Below the pieces are notes generated by a model, which was not told the origin of the DNA, searched no databases, and worked only from the letters and a program-made list of their open reading frames with translations. Below, one piece after another: positions 8,555 to 17,842 of a stretch of 64,000 nucleotides of DNA (within the stretch, counting starts at the first letter, position 1; each line of letters opens with the position of its first letter). Origin of the DNA: Ferribacterium limneticum (lineage in GTDB: Bacteria; Pseudomonadota; Gammaproteobacteria; Burkholderiales; Rhodocyclaceae). The stretch covers positions 2,788,001 through 2,852,000 of the forward strand of contig NZ_CP075190.1 of assembly GCF_020510585.1 (NCBI RefSeq), in the 5' to 3' direction. Made by a program: the position numbers and the translations under genes.

Positions 8555-10060
8555 ATGTCCAACCCCGAACAGCAAGCCCCGGTCCAGCAGGACGAAAACC
8601 AGCTCATCGCCGAGCGCCGCGCCAAACTGGCCGAGTGGCGAAAGACCGGGAAAGCCTTCCCGAACGACTTCCAGCGCGAGAACACCGCGGCCAAGGTCCT
8701 CGAAGGCTATGGCGACAAATCGGCGGAAGAACTCGAAGGCCTGCCGGTCGAGGTCAAGGTGGCCGGCCGCCTGATGCTCAAGCGCGTCATGGGCAAGGCG
8801 TCGTTCGCCACCATCCAGGATCTGTCGGGCCGCATCCAGATTTACGTGACGCGCGACCGCGTCGGCGAAGAAGTCTATGCCGATTTCAAGACCTGGGACC
8901 TCGGCGACATCATCGGTGTGCGCGGCATCCTGATGAAGACCAAGACCGGCGAACTGTCCATCCAGGCCGCCGAAATCCGCCTGCTGACCAAATCGCTGCG
9001 CCCGTTGCCGGACAAGTTCCATGGCCTGGCCGACCAGGAAATGAAGTATCGCCAGCGCTACGTCGACCTGATCATGAACGAGGAAACGCGCGCCACCTTC
9101 CGCGCCCGCTCCGACATCGTCGCCGCCATCCGCAACTACATGACCGGCCACGGCTTCATGGAAGTCGAAACGCCGATGATGCACCCGATCCCCGGCGGCG
9201 CCTCGGCCAAGCCGTTTGTCACGCACCACAACGCGCTCGACATGCAGCAGTTCCTGCGCATTGCGCCGGAGCTCTACCTCAAGCGCCTGGTCGTCGGCGG
9301 CTTCGAGAAGGTCTTCGAAATCAACCGCAACTTCCGCAACGAAGGCCTCAGCCCGCGCCACAACCCCGAATTCACGATGATGGAGTTCTATGAGGCGTAT
9401 GCCAACTACCACACGCTCATGGACTTCACCGAAGGCCTGCTCCGCCATGCCGCGCGCGAAGCGCTGGGCAAGGAAGTCTTCGTCTACCAGGGCCGCGAGC
9501 TCGACCTCTCCAAGCCTTTCCATCGCCTGACCATCAACCAGGCCATCCAGCGCCAGCAACCGGATTTCACCGATGCGCAACTGGCCGACGTCGAATTCCT
9601 CAAGACCAAGATCAAGGCCTTTGGCGAGCCGGTCAAGCCGGGCGGTCTGGGCAGCCTGCAGTTGCAGCTGTTCGAAGCCTGTGCCGAAGCCCAGTGCTGG
9701 GAACCGACTTTCATTATCGACTACCCGGTCGAAGTGTCGCCGCTGGCTCGTGCTTCGAATACCAATCCGGAGATTACCGAGCGTTTCGAGCTGTTCATCG
9801 TTGGCCGTGAAATTGCCAATGGCTTCTCCGAGCTCAACGATGCCGAAGACCAGGCGGCACGCTTCCAGGAACAGATGAAGGCCAAGGATGCGGGGGATGA
9901 AGAGGCAATGTATTACGACGCGGATTTCATTCGTGCGCTGGAATACGGGCTGCCGCCGACTGGTGGGTGCGGGATCGGGATTGATCGGCTGATCATGCTG
10001 CTGACCGATGCAGCCGCCATTCGCGATGTCATCCTGTTCCCCTCCATGCGCCCCGAGTGA
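8555..10060 (+). CDS. lysS: Lysyl-tRNA synthetase, class II
   Basis: 501 residues, as expected for class II LysRS. It has an N-terminal OB-fold anticodon-binding domain (around residues 60-155) and a catalytic core with motif 2 ([22 protein letters not shown]) and motif 3 ([19 protein letters not shown]). It charges tRNA-Lys in the cytoplasm. ATG 8555 is preceded by AAGGA at the right distance and gives the standard MSNPEQQ-type start; an upstream in-frame extension of 76 codons is rejected. A long imperfect palindrome follows the stop directly. Confidence 0.95.
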   Translation: MSNPEQQAPVQQDENQLIAERRAKLAEWRKTGKAFPNDFQRENTAAKVLEGYGDKSAEELEGLPVEVKVAGRLMLKRVMGKASFATIQDLSGRIQIYVTRDRVGEEVYADFKTWDLGDIIGVRGILMKTKTGELSIQAAEIRLLTKSLRPLPDKFHGLADQEMKYRQRYVDLIMNEETRATFRARSDIVAAIRNYMTGHGFMEVETPMMHPIPGGASAKPFVTHHNALDMQQFLRIAPELYLKRLVVGGFEKVFEINRNFRNEGLSPRHNPEFTMMEFYEAYANYHTLMDFTEGLLRHAAREALGKEVFVYQGRELDLSKPFHRLTINQAIQRQQPDFTDAQLADVEFLKTKIKAFGEPVKPGGLGSLQLQLFEACAEAQCWEPTFIIDYPVEVSPLARASNTNPEITERFELFIVGREIANGFSELNDAEDQAARFQEQMKAKDAGDEEAMYYDADFIRALEYGLPPTGGCGIGIDRLIMLLTDAAAIRDVILFPSMRPE

Positions 10061-10162
10061 TGCGTGGCTGCGCTTGCCAACTCGGCGTTGCCGACGACCT
10101 TGCATAGCTTGCTATGCGGCGGCCGTCGGCGCCTTGATTTGGCTGCGCTCGCTCACGCATCG
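10058..10162. repeat. Long imperfect palindrome, REP/MITE-like
   Basis: Starts at the lysS stop codon. The outer arms GATGCGTG (10059-10066) and CACGCATC (10154-10161) are inverted. Inner arms GCCGACG (10090-10096) and CGTCGGC (10124-10130) flank GCATAGC-TT-GCTATGC (10102-10117). It may act as the lysS terminator or mRNA stabiliser; whether it is dispersed in the genome cannot be told from one copy. Confidence 0.6.
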
Positions 10163-10182
10163 AGTTTTCCCGGTAAATTCTG

Positions 10183-10674
10183 ATGCAAATTCGTCAACTC
10201 CAAGTCGCTTGCGACCAAGTGCAGGATCGTCTTCTGTTGCGCATTTCCACGCAGGAAGACGAGGAATACCGGATCTGGCTGACCCGGCGTTTTCTGCGCG
10301 AACTGTGGCCGCACCTGTCCCGGCTGACCGGAAAGCAGGCGGTTGCGGCGCCGATTGTTGGTGAAGTTTCAGCCGATGATGCAGCCCATTTCGACCAGCC
10401 GTTTTCCGAAGAAAATGCCACCTACCCGCTCGGCTCAACACCGCTGCTCAGTAGCGAACTCAAGGTCGACACCCTGAGCGATGGCACCTTTAACCTGATC
10501 TTTCGCGAAGGCCGGGAGCGCAGTTTTCAGCTCGCCATGAATGTCGAGTTGCTGCAAACCCTGTGCGCCATGCTGCGGGCCGGTGCCGAACATGCGCAAT
10601 GGAATCTGGCGCTCGACGACGCCCCGGTGCCAGCGAGCGCCACACCTGCCATAGACATATCGCGCCTGCATTAG
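10183..10674 (+). CDS. Conserved hypothetical protein preceding mnmC
   Basis: 163 residues with no signal peptide or membrane segment. It starts [18 protein letters not shown] and continues with a basic [18 protein letters not shown] stretch, then an acidic middle and a beta-rich [27 protein letters not shown] block. I do not recognise the family beyond similar unannotated betaproteobacterial proteins. The stop TAG shares its G with the GTG start of mnmC, so the two are likely co-translated. Confidence 0.7.
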   Translation: MQIRQLQVACDQVQDRLLLRISTQEDEEYRIWLTRRFLRELWPHLSRLTGKQAVAAPIVGEVSADDAAHFDQPFSEENATYPLGSTPLLSSELKVDTLSDGTFNLIFREGRERSFQLAMNVELLQTLCAMLRAGAEHAQWNLALDDAPVPASATPAIDISRLH

Positions 10675-12608
10675 TGGAAAAACTGCAGCCCGCCAAAATC
10701 GAATTCGTCGCCTACGGCACGCCCTACTCCGCCGCCTTCGACGACGTCTATCACTCCGCCCTCGGCGGGCCAACGCAGGCGCGGCATGTCTTTCTCGGTG
10801 GTAACGAACTGCCGCAACGCTGGCAGGGGCGCGACCGCTTTGTCATCCTTGAAACCGGCTTCGGCACCGGGCTGAATTTCCTCGCTGCGTGGCAGGCCTG
10901 GCGTGACGACCCGCAGCGCTGCCGGCGGCTACATTTCATTTCTTGCGAAAAATTCCCGTTGACCGTGGCAGACCTCGCCACCTGCCAGCAAGCCTGGCCG
11001 GAATTCGGCGAACTGGCGGCGGAACTGCAAAAACACTGGCCGCCTCTGGTACCCGGCATGCACCGCCTGCATCTCGACGGCGGCCAGGTCATTCTGACCC
11101 TGCTTTTCGGCGATGCCTCGACCCAGCTGCGCGCTATCGACGCCTCGGTCGATGCCTTTTTCCTGGATGGATTTTCCCCACAAAAGAACCCGGAACTGTG
11201 GTCGCCACAGTTCTGCAAGGGCCTCGCCCGCCTGACTGCACCGGGCGCGACGCTGGCCACGTGGACAGTCGCCGGCCACGTCCGCCAAGCCTTGAAAGAC
11301 GCCGAGTTCGACGTCGAAAAACGTCCCGGCCCGGTCGGCAAGCGGCAGATGCTGGTCGGCCGCTTCCGTTCGCGCCGGCCGGATCGCCACCTTGCGCCGA
11401 CGGATCGCCGGGCCATCGTCATCGGCGCCGGCATTGCCGGCAGCGCGACGGCCTACGCGCTGGCCGCCGCCGGCTGGCAGGTCACCGTGCTCGAACAGGC
11501 CGATGCCCCGGCGACTGGCGCCTCGAGCAACCTGGCCGGCATGCTGCGCCCGCTGCCCAGCGCCGACGACAACCGCCTGTCGCGCCTGACCCGCGCCGGC
11601 TTTCTCGCCACGCGCGCCCTGCTCGCCGGCTTGCCCGACGCCCGCTGGTCGCCCTGCGGCGTGCTGCATCTGGCGCGCGAGCCGGAACACGAAGCGCAGC
11701 AAAAGCGTGCCGTCGAACAACTCGGCTTGCCGCCCGACCTACTCCGGTTCGTCGACAAGGACGAAGCCAGCCAACTGCTCGGCCAAGCGGTAAATATCGG
11801 TGGCTGGTGGTTTCCGAACGGCGGCTGGGTGCAACCGCCCTCAGTTTGCAAGGCCGCACTGGCCGCTTTTCCCGAAAAAATCACGACCCGCTTCAATGCT
11901 ACGGTCAACCGGATTTTTCGGCCAAAAACGGAATGGCAGGCGCTTGATGCGGCCGGCAATATCCTGGCCGAAGCGCCGGTTCTGATCATGGCCAGCGGCG
12001 CCGCCGCCCCGCGCTTCGAACAATTTGCCTGGCTACCGCAACGTTCCGGCCGCGGCCAGGTCAGCCATTTGCCAGCGGCGGCCGGCACGCCGCTCAAGGC
12101 CGTTCTGTTTCAGGTCGGCTACGCCATCCCCGATGTCGACGGCACGCAATTGATTGGCGCCTCGCTGTCCTACGAAGACGACGACACCAATGAGCGCGAA
12201 TCCGACCACAGCGACAACCTCGCCCGCCTCCGCCTGACCCTGCCGGACTTCGCCGCCGGCCTCGACCCGGCCGCCCTGCACGGCCGCGTCGGCTTTCGCC
12301 CGATGTCGCCGGACCGCCTGCCCATCGTCGGCGCCGTCCCGGACACTCTGGCCGCCACACCCAACACCCGCCTCCACAATATCCCGCGCCAGCCCGGCCT
12401 GTGGTGCGTCCAGGGCTTTGGTGCGCGCGGCATCGTCTGGTCGGCGCTGATGGCCGACCTGCTGCTCAGCCAGATCGAAGGCGAACCGCTGCCGCTCGAG
12501 CGCGACCTCGTCGACGCCCTCGACCCCGGTCGTTTCATGATCAAGGCGGCACGCCATTCAGCCGAGACCTTTCCCGGCGATGAAGAAGCAAGCGAACCGT
12601 CAGCATGA
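10674..12608 (+). CDS. mnmC: Bifunctional tRNA mnm5s2U34 biosynthesis protein
   Basis: 644 residues (E. coli 668). The N-terminal methyltransferase (about 1-235) has SAM motif [14 protein letters not shown] and [18 protein letters not shown]. The C-terminal FAD oxidoreductase (about 240-630) starts with dinucleotide motif [21 protein letters not shown]. The enzyme converts cmnm5s2U to nm5s2U and then mnm5s2U at the tRNA wobble position. A GTG start at 10674 overlaps the upstream stop by one base; the in-frame ATG at 10563 would lie inside the upstream gene. Two ACGGTCAAC motif copies fall inside: one opposite the conserved EKFPLT block, one encoding [13 protein letters not shown] in the FAD domain. 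Confidence 0.92.
   Translation: MEKLQPAKIEFVAYGTPYSAAFDDVYHSALGGPTQARHVFLGGNELPQRWQGRDRFVILETGFGTGLNFLAAWQAWRDDPQRCRRLHFISCEKFPLTVADLATCQQAWPEFGELAAELQKHWPPLVPGMHRLHLDGGQVILTLLFGDASTQLRAIDASVDAFFLDGFSPQKNPELWSPQFCKGLARLTAPGATLATWTVAGHVRQALKDAEFDVEKRPGPVGKRQMLVGRFRSRRPDRHLAPTDRRAIVIGAGIAGSATAYALAAAGWQVTVLEQADAPATGASSNLAGMLRPLPSADDNRLSRLTRAGFLATRALLAGLPDARWSPCGVLHLAREPEHEAQQKRAVEQLGLPPDLLRFVDKDEASQLLGQAVNIGGWWFPNGGWVQPPSVCKAALAAFPEKITTRFNATVNRIFRPKTEWQALDAAGNILAEAPVLIMASGAAAPRFEQFAWLPQRSGRGQVSHLPAAAGTPLKAVLFQVGYAIPDVDGTQLIGASLSYEDDDTNERESDHSDNLARLRLTLPDFAAGLDPAALHGRVGFRPMSPDRLPIVGAVPDTLAATPNTRLHNIPRQPGLWCVQGFGARGIVWSALMADLLLSQIEGEPLPLERDLVDALDPGRFMIKAARHSAETFPGDEEASEPSA
10932..10967 (-). repeat. 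ACGGTCAAC dispersed motif, copy 3 (inside mnmC, weaker flanks)
   Basis: Minus strand CCACGGTCAACGGGAATTTT then TCGCAAGAAATGAA. The 9-mer core is 10958-10966. The encoded [11 protein letters not shown] is native MnmC sequence, so the match arises within conserved coding DNA. Confidence 0.5.
11900..11934 (+). repeat. ACGGTCAAC dispersed motif, copy 4 (inside mnmC)
   Basis: TACGGTCAACCGG is followed by ATTTTTC, GGCC, a five-A tract and CGGAA. All motif blocks are present. It encodes [11 protein letters not shown] in the FAD domain and is locally much richer in A/T than its surroundings. Confidence 0.75.
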
Positions 12609-12725
12609 CGTTTGGGCATATCAATAGAACATATCCTTATTGGCGCTCGTCACCGGGCGCGCTAAGCTAGGCAGCCTGTTTCCCGACATCCCTTTTTCCA
12701 CAACAACACCAAGAGAGACGCTCGC
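12609..12725 (+). promoter_or_regulatory. metY upstream region
   Basis: 117 bases, probably the metY promoter. It contains an AT-rich partial inverted repeat, GGCATAT-N9-ATATCC near 12616-12638, which could be a regulator site. I recognise no SAM or SAH riboswitch. Confidence 0.35.
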
Positions 12726-13997
12726 ATGAAGATCGAAACCATCGCCGTCCACGGCGGCTATTCGCCCGACCCGACCACCAAGGCCGTGGCCGTGCCGATT
12801 TACCAGACCACTTCCTACGCCTTCGACAGCACCCAGCATGGCGCCGACCTGTTCGATCTCAAGGTCGCCGGCAACATCTACACGCGCATCATGAACCCGA
12901 CGCAGGATGTACTCGAAAAGCGCGTCGCCGAAATGGAAGGCGGCATTGCCGCGCTGGCCATGGCCTCCGGCATGGCGGCCATCACTGCCTCGATCATGAC
13001 CATCGCCGAAGCAGGCGACAACATCGTCACCTCCAGCACGTTGTACGGCGGCACCTACAACCTGTTCGCCCACACCCTGCCGCAATACGGCATCGACGTC
13101 CGTTTCGCCGACTACCGCGATCCGGAAGCCTTCGAAAAACTGATCGACGCCAAGACCAAGGCCGTCTTCTGCGAATCTGTCGGCAACCCGCTCGGCAACG
13201 TCACCGACTTCGAAAAGCTCGCCGAAATCGCCCACAAGCACGGCGTGCCGGTCATCGTCGACAACACCGTGCCCTCGCCCTACCTGTGCCGCCCCTTCGA
13301 GCACGGCGCCGACATCGTTGTGCACGCCCTGACCAAATACCTCGGCGGCCACGGCAACAGCCTCGGCGGCATCATCGTCGATAGCGGCAAGTTCCCGTGG
13401 GCCGAGCACAAGGCCAAGTTCAAGCGTCTCAACGAGCCGGACGTTTCCTACCACGGCGTCGTCTACACCGAAGCGCTCGGCCCCGCCGCCTACATCGGTC
13501 GCGCCCGCGTCGTGCCGCTGCGCAACATGGGCGCCGCCATCAGCCCGTTCAACGCCTTCCTGATCCTGCAAGGCATCGAAACGCTGGCCCTGCGCATGGA
13601 CCGCATCTGCGAAAACGCGCTGAAGATCGCCCAGTTCCTGCAGAAGCACCCGAAGGTAAGCTGGGTCAACTACGCCGGCCTGCCCGAGCACAAGGACCAC
13701 GCGCTGGTCCAGAAATACATGGGCGGCCGCGCCTCCGGCATTCTGAACTTCGGCGTCATCGGCGGCAGCGTAGCTGGCGGCAAGTTCCAGGATGCCCTGC
13801 AACTCGTCACCCGCCTCGTCAACATCGGCGACTGCAAGACCCTGGCCTGCCACCCAGCCTCGACCACCCACCGCCAGCTGTCGCCGGAAGAACTGGCCAA
13901 GGCCGGCGTTTCGGAAGACATGATCCGCCTGTCGGTCGGCATTGAGCACATCGACGACCTCATCGCCGATCTGGATCAGGCGCTCAACGCCGCCTGA
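12726..13997 (+). CDS. metY: O-acetylhomoserine sulfhydrylase
   Basis: 423 residues of the Cys/Met-metabolism PLP family. It makes homocysteine from O-acetylhomoserine and sulfide. PLP lysine lies in HALTKYLGGHGNSLGG near residue 206; IYTRIMNPTQDVLEKRVAEMEGG and the C-terminal HPASTTHRQLSPEEL are characteristic. The length (over 420) and the GHGN motif favour MetY over cystathionine gamma-synthase or MetZ. It is a single gene closed by a strong terminator. Confidence 0.92.
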   Translation: MKIETIAVHGGYSPDPTTKAVAVPIYQTTSYAFDSTQHGADLFDLKVAGNIYTRIMNPTQDVLEKRVAEMEGGIAALAMASGMAAITASIMTIAEAGDNIVTSSTLYGGTYNLFAHTLPQYGIDVRFADYRDPEAFEKLIDAKTKAVFCESVGNPLGNVTDFEKLAEIAHKHGVPVIVDNTVPSPYLCRPFEHGADIVVHALTKYLGGHGNSLGGIIVDSGKFPWAEHKAKFKRLNEPDVSYHGVVYTEALGPAAYIGRARVVPLRNMGAAISPFNAFLILQGIETLALRMDRICENALKIAQFLQKHPKVSWVNYAGLPEHKDHALVQKYMGGRASGILNFGVIGGSVAGGKFQDALQLVTRLVNIGDCKTLACHPASTTHRQLSPEELAKAGVSEDMIRLSVGIEHIDDLIADLDQALNAA

Positions 13998-14013
13998 TCA
14001 AAAGGCACGCAAC

Positions 14014-14044
14014 AAAAACCCGGCCTCGTGCCGGGTTTTTTCTT
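14014..14044 (+). terminator. Rho-independent terminator of metY
   Basis: Ten-pair stem AAAACCCGGC / GCCGGGTTTT with a five-base loop (14015-14039), continuing into a T-rich tail. Confidence 0.92.
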
Positions 14045-14192
14045 TGAAGCCGGCCAGTGTTGAGCCTGATTTTTCAGTCTGAAATGTGCCCATTGCTGCC
14101 ATAGCCACCATTGAAAGGCGGTCACTCAGAACGTCTGCAATCGCCTACCGGCGCGGCTTCTTGCGCAGCTCCGGTGGATTAATTAGTTAGTC

Positions 14193-14810
14193 CTACGACC
14201 TTTTCCGAAGGTATGCGGTTCGGAACTTATTTCCTAGCGGAGTGGCCTCGTAATAAAGGAGACCGGCTTCATTAATGGTCTTCCCGGCCACGGCACATGT
14301 CAGCCCGGAAGAAACGAGGTGCTGCATCCATCCCGACTCCGATTTCTTAGGTGGAGTTTTTACTTCGATGAATTTCTGCAGGTCATCAGAGAAAGCTGCG
14401 TCGATAGCTTGGGCCATACGTCTCAGGTCTTGGCCAGAAATTACATTATCAATATACGCAAGGAAGAGCTTTGACAATATGGCAGGCTTGTCGAAGTCCG
14501 TCACGCGCTCAAGAACGAAAAAAAGCGTTTCGCCAATTCGTTTCGCTTCTTCGGGTGACGATTTGACCCGCGCACGCATTTTTTCTTTTTTCGAATCATC
14601 AACTGAGTCCACGCCAGATATGAATGCAGAGAGTTTTGCCGCAAATGCGCGCTCCCGAATCGAGTCTGCCGCCTTACAGATTTTGAAAGCCGTCCCGATA
14701 ATCGGAATCTCAGAAATGAGGTCGCCCTTCATAAGGGTATCAGCGACCACCTCGGAGCTCTCAAGCACGGCCTCAAGAACAGTTCGGTCTTTGGATGGTG
14801 ATGGTTTCAT
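14193..14810 (-). CDS. Orphan hypothetical protein, AT-richer than neighbours
   Basis: 205 residues, predicted mostly helical. An N-terminal stretch LISEIPIIGTAFKICKAADS is moderately hydrophobic; the middle is charged and the tail (KTINEAGLLYYEATPLGNKF) resembles a small winged-helix-like end. No family recognised. Base composition and codon use (TTT, AAA, ATA, AGA) differ clearly from the GC-rich genes around it. It stands alone between the metY terminator and nemR, consistent with recent acquisition. ATG 14810 lacks a clear RBS. Confidence 0.6.
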   Translation of the reverse strand: MKPSPSKDRTVLEAVLESSEVVADTLMKGDLISEIPIIGTAFKICKAADSIRERAFAAKLSAFISGVDSVDDSKKEKMRARVKSSPEEAKRIGETLFFVLERVTDFDKPAILSKLFLAYIDNVISGQDLRRMAQAIDAAFSDDLQKFIEVKTPPKKSESGWMQHLVSSGLTCAVAGKTINEAGLLYYEATPLGNKFRTAYLRKRS

Positions 14811-15025
14811 ATAGCTAACAGTTATTCAGCCGCAGAAATGTCTGGGATATCGCCAACAATAAGGACACGGCTAAATCGCTCCAAACCTTTTGAATGACAT
14901 TGAGATTATCCGATACGGGTCTCCTTATCAATCAGCAATCATACTGACAGTGCTAACGTCCGCTGTGCGGAGCTTTCTTGAGTAACCGCTCGCTGCCGAT
15001 TGCCCGCGACCACCTGCACGCAATC

Positions 15026-15054
15026 TTGATTAACCCAGCAACTAAAAATTTACT
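15026..15054 (+). promoter_or_regulatory. Predicted sigma-70 promoter of nemR
   Basis: TTGATT (15026-15031), 17 bases, TTTACT (15049-15054). The -10 abuts the nem operator, suited to autorepression. The hexamers are only moderate. Confidence 0.4.
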
Positions 15055-15068
15055 AGACGACTGGTCTA
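15054..15068. promoter_or_regulatory. NemR operator 1 (nemR promoter)
   Basis: TAGACGACTGGTCTA: inverted TAGAC / GTCTA arms with a five-base centre, just downstream of the proposed nemR -10. The same element recurs before nemA. Confidence 0.75.
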
Positions 15069-15089
15069 TTTTTCGGCAAACTACTTCCC

Positions 15090-15674
15090 ATGAACACTCG
15101 TCACGACAACACGCGCCAGCACATTCTCGACACCGGTCTCGGCATTTTTGCCGGGAAGGGCTTCGCCAGCGTCGGTCTGAACGAATTGCTGAAGGCCGCC
15201 GGCGTGCCGAAGGGCTCGTTCTACCATTATTTCGAATCCAAGGAAGACTACGGCAAGGCCCTGCTCGAGGATTACTTCGAGCGCTATCTGGCCGATATCG
15301 ACAGTCTGTTTGCGCTCGAATCAGCTTCGGGCCATGAGCGCCTGATGCGTTACTGGCAGCGCTGGCTGGACAAGCAGTGCACTGAATGCGCCGATCAAAA
15401 ATGCCTGGTCGTCAAGCTCGCCGCCGAGGTCTCCGACCTGTCGGACACCATGCGCCTGACCTTGCGCGACGGCACCGACCGCATCGTGGACCAGATCGCC
15501 GGCGCCATCGAAAGCGGCGTCGCCGATGCCTCGTTGCCGGCGCTCGAAGCCCGGCCGACGGCGCAATTGCTCTATCAGCTCTGGCTCGGCGCCAGCCTGC
15601 TCGGCAAGCTGCACCGCAACAGCCAGTCCCTCGAAAACGCTATGCGCTTTACCAGACAGTTGCTGACGCCTTGA
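15090..15674 (+). CDS. nemR: TetR-family electrophile-sensing repressor NemR
   Basis: 194 residues. The N-terminal HTH (residues 10-55, ending VPKGSFYHYFESKEDYGKALL) is TetR-type, and the whole length parallels E. coli NemR. Cys105 in QKCLVVKLAAEV corresponds to the redox-sensing Cys106 of E. coli NemR, which reacts with hypochlorite, methylglyoxal and quinones. Expected role: repress itself and nemA through the two TAGAC-N5-GTCTA sites until modified. ATG 15090 has no evident Shine-Dalgarno sequence. Confidence 0.88.
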   Translation: MNTRHDNTRQHILDTGLGIFAGKGFASVGLNELLKAAGVPKGSFYHYFESKEDYGKALLEDYFERYLADIDSLFALESASGHERLMRYWQRWLDKQCTECADQKCLVVKLAAEVSDLSDTMRLTLRDGTDRIVDQIAGAIESGVADASLPALEARPTAQLLYQLWLGASLLGKLHRNSQSLENAMRFTRQLLTP

Positions 15675-15734
15675 ATCATTGAACATCCGACCACAGGCCG
15701 CATGCTGTTGCGGCCAATTTTTAACCCGAAACAA

Positions 15735-15749
15735 TAGACGACCGGTCTA
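15735..15749. promoter_or_regulatory. NemR operator 2 (nemA promoter)
   Basis: TAGACGACCGGTCTA, differing from operator 1 only at one central base. It lies 33 bases before the nemA start. Confidence 0.78.
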
Positions 15750-15781
15750 ATTTTCATCAACTACCCATCAGGAGATTCAAC

Positions 15782-16864
15782 ATGACTAGCCTGTTCGACC
15801 CGATCCAAATCGGCGATATCGCCCTCGCCAACCGCATTGTCATGGCGCCGCTGACGCGCAACCGCGCCATCGCGGGCAATGTCGCCGGACCGCTGACCGT
15901 CGAGTATTACCGCCAGCGTGCCACGGCCGGCCTGATCATCGCCGAGGCCAGCCAGATCAGCCCGATGGCCCAGGGCTACCTCGCCACCCCGGGCATCCAC
16001 AGCCCGGAACAGATCGCCGGCTGGCGTAAGGTGACCGATGCCGTGCATGCCGCCGGCGGCAAGATCGTCCTGCAACTGTGGCACGTCGGGCGCATTTCGC
16101 ACACGTCGCTGCTGCCGGATGGCGCGGCACCGGTGTCCTCGACCGACAAGGTCGCCGAGGCCTCGACCTTTACCAGCGACGGTTTCGTCCCGGTGTCCAC
16201 GCCGCGCGCCCTGCGCGACGACGAAATCCCCGGCCTGATCGAGGATTACCGTCGCGCCGCGCGCAACGCCATCGATGCCGGCTTCGACGGCGTCGAGCTG
16301 CATGCCGCCAACACCTATCTGATCGAGCAGTTCTTGCGCGACAGCGTCAATGACCGCAGCGGCCCTTACGGTGGCAGCATCGCCAACCGCGCCCGCCTGC
16401 TGCTCGAAGTCGTCACGGCAATCACCAAGGAAATCGGCGCCGGTCGCACTGGCATCCGCCTGAGCCCGATGACGACCTTCACGGCGCCGCTCGACAGCGA
16501 TCCGCAGGCGCTCTACGGTTATGTCGTGGAGCAGCTGGCGCCGTTCGGCCTGGCCTATCTGCACGTGATCGAGGGCGAAACCGGCGGCACGCGGGCGCCC
16601 GAGGGCAAGGCTTTCGACTACGAAGCGCTGCATCGCGCTTTCCCCGGTGCCTGGATGCTCAACAACGGCTACTCGCGTGACTTGGCCATCGACAATGTCG
16701 CGGCAGGCAAGGCAAATCTGGTCGCCTTTGGCCGGGCGTTCATCAGCACGCCGGACCTCGTCCGCCGCCTGAAGGACAACCTGCCGCTCAACGAACTGCA
16801 GGCCGACAAGCTTTATGGCGGTGGGGCCGAGGGTTACACCGACTACCCGGCGCTGGCTGCCTGA
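15782..16864 (+). CDS. nemA: N-ethylmaleimide reductase, Old Yellow Enzyme family
   Basis: 360-residue FMN ene-reductase that reduces activated alkenes, nitro compounds and similar electrophiles with NADPH. ANRIVMAPLTRNRA is the FMN-binding start; ELHAANTYLIEQFLRDSVNDRSGPYGGS carries the substrate-binding His/Asn pair near residue 181; VAFGRAFISTPDL closes the barrel. The motif has Thr where most OYEs have Gly (HAANTYL rather than HGANGYL). GGAG precedes the ATG. It lies directly behind nemR and is the expected target of that repressor. Confidence 0.92.
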   Translation: MTSLFDPIQIGDIALANRIVMAPLTRNRAIAGNVAGPLTVEYYRQRATAGLIIAEASQISPMAQGYLATPGIHSPEQIAGWRKVTDAVHAAGGKIVLQLWHVGRISHTSLLPDGAAPVSSTDKVAEASTFTSDGFVPVSTPRALRDDEIPGLIEDYRRAARNAIDAGFDGVELHAANTYLIEQFLRDSVNDRSGPYGGSIANRARLLLEVVTAITKEIGAGRTGIRLSPMTTFTAPLDSDPQALYGYVVEQLAPFGLAYLHVIEGETGGTRAPEGKAFDYEALHRAFPGAWMLNNGYSRDLAIDNVAAGKANLVAFGRAFISTPDLVRRLKDNLPLNELQADKLYGGGAEGYTDYPALAA

Positions 16865-16887
16865 TTTCAATTGCCCCGCGCCCCGAC

Positions 16888-16915
16888 CGGCCAACCGCCG
16901 GCCGGGGCCGTTTTT
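16888..16915 (+). terminator. Possible weak terminator after nemA
   Basis: CGGCC (16888-16892) and GGCCG (16906-16910) can pair with a 13-base loop, followed at once by five T. It may only attenuate transcription, since the downstream genes look related in function. Confidence 0.35.
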
Positions 16916-16927
16916 CCCGGAAACACC

Positions 16928-17842
16928 ATGTCCGAATACCGCCGTTGGCTGCCCGCACTTGCGCTGATCGTCCTCTCGCTGACCTGGGGCTACACCTGGG
17001 TGCTCGCCAAGCAGGGCCTGGCCTACGCGCCGCCCTTCGCCTTCGCCGCCGAACGCTGCGTTGGCGCCGCGCTGGCGCTGATCATCGCAGTCAAGCTGAG
17101 CGGGCGTTCGCTGAAGCTGGTCGCCCCGCGCCAGACCATCGCCATCGGCCTGGCGCAAGTCTCGGGCTTCATGATTTTCCAGACCTGGGCGCTGGTTGAG
17201 GGCGGCCCGGGCAAGACGGCGGTGCTCATCTTCACCATGCCGATCTGGACGCTGCTGCTCGCCTGGCCGATCCTCGGCGAGCGCGTGCGCGGCAAGCAGT
17301 GGCTGGCCGCGGCGAGCACGCTGGGCGGTCTGCTCCTGATCATCGAACCGTGGGACATGCACGCCAGCCTGTTCAGCAAGTTCCTCGGCCTCATGGCGGC
17401 GCTGTGCTGGGCGACCGGCACCATTCTGATTAAGCGTCTGCGCAGCAAGACGCCGGTCGACCTGCTGACTCTGACCACCTGGCAGATGATCATCGGCGCC
17501 GTGCCGCTCGTCCTGCTCGCCTTGATTGTTCCCGAGCATCCGACCGATTGGAGCGGCAGTTATGTCGGCATCCTCATTTTCATGTCGATCGGCAGTACGG
17601 CAATGTGCTGGTGGCTGTGGATCTACATCCTCGACCGCGTGCCGGCCTGGGAGGCCAGCCTGTCGATACTTGGCACGCCGGTGGTGGCCATTCTTTCGTC
17701 GCGCCTGATCTTCGGCGAGGCCTTCAAAACCAGTGAAATCGCCGGCATTGTGCTGATCGGCAGCGGCCTGGCCCTGCTCTCCCTGCTCGGCTGGGCGGCG
17801 AGCCGGCGCGATCCGGTAAAACAGCTTGAGGAGGCCGCATGA
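16928..17842 (+). CDS. EamA/DMT-family inner-membrane exporter
   Basis: 304 residues with ten predicted helices in two EamA repeats (about 10-140 and 160-290), the usual drug/metabolite transporter layout. Typical motifs are [14 protein letters not shown] and [11 protein letters not shown] at the first repeat and [19 protein letters not shown] in the second. Substrate unknown; the detoxification genes on both sides suggest efflux of an electrophile or its product. ATG 16928 with a weak GGAAA is preferred over an in-frame ATG at 16871, which precedes the helical start. It overlaps the next gene by 4 bases. Confidence 0.85.
   Translation: MSEYRRWLPALALIVLSLTWGYTWVLAKQGLAYAPPFAFAAERCVGAALALIIAVKLSGRSLKLVAPRQTIAIGLAQVSGFMIFQTWALVEGGPGKTAVLIFTMPIWTLLLAWPILGERVRGKQWLAAASTLGGLLLIIEPWDMHASLFSKFLGLMAALCWATGTILIKRLRSKTPVDLLTLTTWQMIIGAVPLVLLALIVPEHPTDWSGSYVGILIFMSIGSTAMCWWLWIYILDRVPAWEASLSILGTPVVAILSSRLIFGEAFKTSEIAGIVLIGSGLALLSLLGWAASRRDPVKQLEEAA

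Noticed and set aside
14992..15018. GTAACC upstream of nemR as a further SigF promoter
   Set aside because: No CGAA at a 16-base distance.
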